Source: JBBAAP01 sp043808305 (lineage in GTDB: Bacteria; Planctomycetota; MHYJ01; JACQXL01). Taken from it: a stretch of DNA of 27,533 nt. Below are positions 26,128 through 27,533 of the stretch, in pieces; positions within the stretch are counted from its first letter, which is position 1; every line of letters starts with the position of its first letter. Made by a program: the position numbers and the translations under genes. The stretch lies in assembly GCA_043808305.1 (NCBI GenBank), contig JAZDFB010000082.1, forward strand, positions 1 to 27,533, written 5' to 3'. The notes beneath the pieces are model-generated. The model did no database searches and was not told where the DNA came from. It saw only the letters and a list, made by a program, of their open reading frames with translations.

Positions 26128-26814
26128 ATGCAAATCGTTATCGGCACCAAGAACAAAGGCAAGCTTCGCGAAATCCGCTCCATTTACCGTCAGTGGCTAG
26201 GCAAACGAAAATCATTTCTTATATTAATCCCGTTGAGCGATTTCCCAAATGTTCCCGACGTCAAGGAGACCGGGCGCAACTATCTTGATAACGCCAGAAA
26301 AAAAGCCCTGAGCTGGGCCAGGTGCACCGGTCAAATAGTTCTGGCCGAAGACTCCGGAATAGAAATCGAAGCATTGAACTGGCGCCCCGGTATCCGTTCG
26401 GCCAGGTTCGCATCAAATGATAAGCACCGTAATGCAACCGATAATGAGAACCACACCAAGCTTTTGGCCGCGCTGTCCGGGCTGGACCGCCGTCGGCGCC
26501 GCGCCCGCTACCGTTGCACGGCGGTTCTGGCCAGCCCGCAGGCAGTCCCGCACTTATGCGGGGCCCATCCCAAAAAAGGCGTGCTTGTAGTATCGGACGG
26601 CGTTTGCCATGGTTACATAGCCCAAAATCCTGCTGGCACAAATGGATTCGGATACGACCCCCTGTTCTGCCCGGTTGGGAAAAATTACAGCAATAGGACC
26701 TTCGGCCAGATTCCGGCATCTATTAAGAACCGACTCAGCCATCGGGGAAAAGCTATCAGGAAAATATTCCAAGAATTATCTAAAATCCTTGACACTGCTT
26801 TCAAATCACACTAA
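26128..26814 (+). CDS. rdgB: XTP/dITP diphosphatase (RdgB/HAM1 family)
   Basis: It hydrolyses non-canonical purine triphosphates (dITP, XTP) to monophosphates, keeping them out of DNA and RNA. Family marks: GTKNKGKLREI at 6-16, AEDSGIEI at 73-80 with catalytic Asp75, NGFGYDPLF around 162-170, and SHRGKA at 204-209. 228 residues against about 200 usual. Part of the excess is residues about 137-150 (QAVPHLCGAHPKKG), encoded by a GC palindrome (26541-26571) between two expected strands. AEDSG replaces the usual ADDSG. No Shine-Dalgarno is evident; the start fits the family. Probably co-transcribed with leuS. Confidence 0.93.
   Translation: MQIVIGTKNKGKLREIRSIYRQWLGKRKSFLILIPLSDFPNVPDVKETGRNYLDNARKKALSWARCTGQIVLAEDSGIEIEALNWRPGIRSARFASNDKHRNATDNENHTKLLAALSGLDRRRRRARYRCTAVLASPQAVPHLCGAHPKKGVLVVSDGVCHGYIAQNPAGTNGFGYDPLFCPVGKNYSNRTFGQIPASIKNRLSHRGKAIRKIFQELSKILDTAFKSH
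26541..26571 (-). repeat. Possible family-2 palindrome fragment inserted in frame in rdgB
   Basis: CCCGC-N6-GCGGG is followed by CCATCCC. On the minus strand it reads GGGATGGGCCCCG then a hairpin, like GGGATGGTCCCG at 19052-19063 and GGGATGGCCCCG in the 23318-23363 copy. It coincides with extra residues in RdgB. The match is short. Confidence 0.45.
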
Positions 26815-26855
26815 TATTGCCGTACTAAACAAGATTAAAATCCGTTAAGTTTTAT

Positions 26856-26929
26856 AGGTCAGTAGCTCCAATTGGTAGAGCGCCGGTCTCCAAAACCGGA
26901 TGTTGGGGGTTCGAGTCCCTCCTGACCTG
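26856..26929 (+). tRNA. tRNA-Trp(CCA)
   Basis: Acceptor AGGTCAG/CTGACCT pairs perfectly, discriminator G73 is as expected for tryptophan, the D arm is GCTCCAATTGGTAGAGC, anticodon arm CCGGT-CTCCAAA-ACCGG gives CCA, and T arm GGGGG-TTCGAGT-CCCTC has one G-T pair. CCA is not encoded. tRNA-Trp just before secE and nusG is a widespread bacterial arrangement. Confidence 0.96.
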
Positions 26930-26951
26930 CAGTCGTAAAATAAATCAATAT

Positions 26952-27407
26952 ATGAATCTATCATTTTACAAAAAAGGACAGGGGATGATATCGCGCATCA
27001 CGGCATGGATATTCCTCGGCGCGTTTGCCATGTTCGGAAGCATCTCGCTTTATATGTTTATCCCCAAAGAGGATCCGTCGGTCGACCCGCCGTTGGCAAC
27101 CTTCTGGGGCAAGGAACTCTTTAGAATCCCTTTCTTTGACGTAAGCATAATGCTGGGGTTAATTTTCTCGCTGGTGTTTTTTGCCGGACTGCTATTTTTA
27201 ATCTACTTATTTGTAATCAATAAGCCCAGCAATGCCGATTATCTGATTGAAACCGAATACGAATTGCGTAAGGTCTCCTGGCCTCCTACGTATGAATACT
27301 GGGGTTCGTCGGTAGCCGTAGTGGTCTCGGTTGTGACCATGGCCGTATTCCTGATTGTCGTAGATTTTCTCTGGGGCCATGTAATGCGACTTATCAAACT
27401 GCAGTAA
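26952..27407 (+). CDS. secE: SecE, preprotein translocase subunit
   Basis: SecE clamps SecY in the SecYEG channel. The conserved core is C-terminal: amphipathic helix ETEYELRKVSWPP (about 100-112) followed by a membrane helix (about 118-141). Two further membrane segments (about 16-36 and 65-88) make the protein 151 residues, longer than single-helix SecE; extra helices are known in several phyla, including planctomycetes. A second ATG at 26985 has a better AAGGA site, but the first start keeps YKKGQG, which looks like the conserved N-terminus of planctomycete SecE. nusG follows 14 nt after the stop. Confidence 0.92.
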   Translation: MNLSFYKKGQGMISRITAWIFLGAFAMFGSISLYMFIPKEDPSVDPPLATFWGKELFRIPFFDVSIMLGLIFSLVFFAGLLFLIYLFVINKPSNADYLIETEYELRKVSWPPTYEYWGSSVAVVVSVVTMAVFLIVVDFLWGHVMRLIKLQ

Positions 27408-27421
27408 GGTATTATATCATT

Positions 27422-27533
27422 ATGAAAAAATGGTACGTTTTAAGAGTCCAAGTAGGCAAAGAGTCTAACGGAAAAGAAGCTCTGGAAAGAAAAATCGAAA
27501 CACATTCGCTGTCCGAATTTATCAGCAAAATCC
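27422..27533 (+). CDS. nusG: NusG transcription antitermination factor, N-terminal part only
   Basis: The first 37 codons begin MKKWYVLRVQVGKESNGKEA, the NGN-domain start (WYVL.V) that binds the RNA polymerase clamp. The rest lies beyond the window. Position after secE supports the call. Confidence 0.9.
   Translation, partial: MKKWYVLRVQVGKESNGKEALERKIETHSLSEFISKI

Noticed and set aside
26985..27407. Shorter SecE start at 26985
   Set aside because: It has a better AAGGA site, but it would remove the YKKGQG segment that appears conserved in related SecE proteins; kept as an alternative.

Overview
The window looks like chromosome from a Planctomycetota-like bacterium. The support is indirect: a PknB-type kinase with an N-terminal GspE/MshE-N-like segment and a DLG (not DFG) motif, a PilZ protein, a long SecE with extra membrane segments and a YKKGQG start, a NusG start of planctomycete type, and a huge secreted beta-helix/Ig-repeat protein. 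The phylum is an inference; the single-copy genes leuS, prfB and nusG would settle it. The code appears standard (TGA is a stop in leuS, and prfB keeps its TGA-dependent frameshift).

Layout. (1) 1-17283, minus strand: one unbroken reading frame for the first 5,761 residues of a giant secreted protein, running off the left edge. (2) 17409-18722, minus: a smaller secreted protein that shares a domain with the giant one and probably sits upstream of it in the same transcript. (3) 18723-19494: a gene-free, repeat-rich spacer with two GTTACC-N4-TGTAAC sites, a palindromic repeat, a G-rich run and 13 copies of a 22-bp tandem unit. (4) 19495-23136, minus: PilZ protein, Ser/Thr kinase, tRNA-Leu(CAA), prfB (RF2, with programmed +1 frameshift) and ybeY. 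(5) 23137-23518: divergent spacer with a MITE-like element, operator-like palindromes, a 20-bp direct repeat and the leuS promoter. (6) 23519-27533, plus: leuS, rdgB, tRNA-Trp(CCA), secE and the start of nusG.

Most unusual signal. A bipartite double-hairpin repeat (TCGGCTGT...ACAGCCGA-N8-GGCAGT...ACTGCC) occurs three times. One copy is intergenic; the other two sit inside the essential genes ybeY and leuS. In both genes it lies in the same orientation and phase, so two unrelated proteins carry the same extra peptide (VRL.E..ELQPTI.GSN). The stem extensions differ among copies but stay paired, and the core lengths (62, 68, 71 nt) differ by multiples of three. A second palindrome family and a short GACGCAAAG motif also seem to have entered rdgB, ybeY, the prfB 3' end and the giant gene's signal-peptide region. 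This resembles the Rickettsia palindromic elements (RPE), but in an apparently unrelated lineage.

How the genes work together. The right half is translation and secretion housekeeping (leuS, RF2, YbeY, tRNAs, SecE, NusG). The left half is a secreted or surface system of one giant fibre-like protein and a smaller partner. The kinase and PilZ protein between them are probably signalling genes; nothing in the sequence ties them to the surface proteins.
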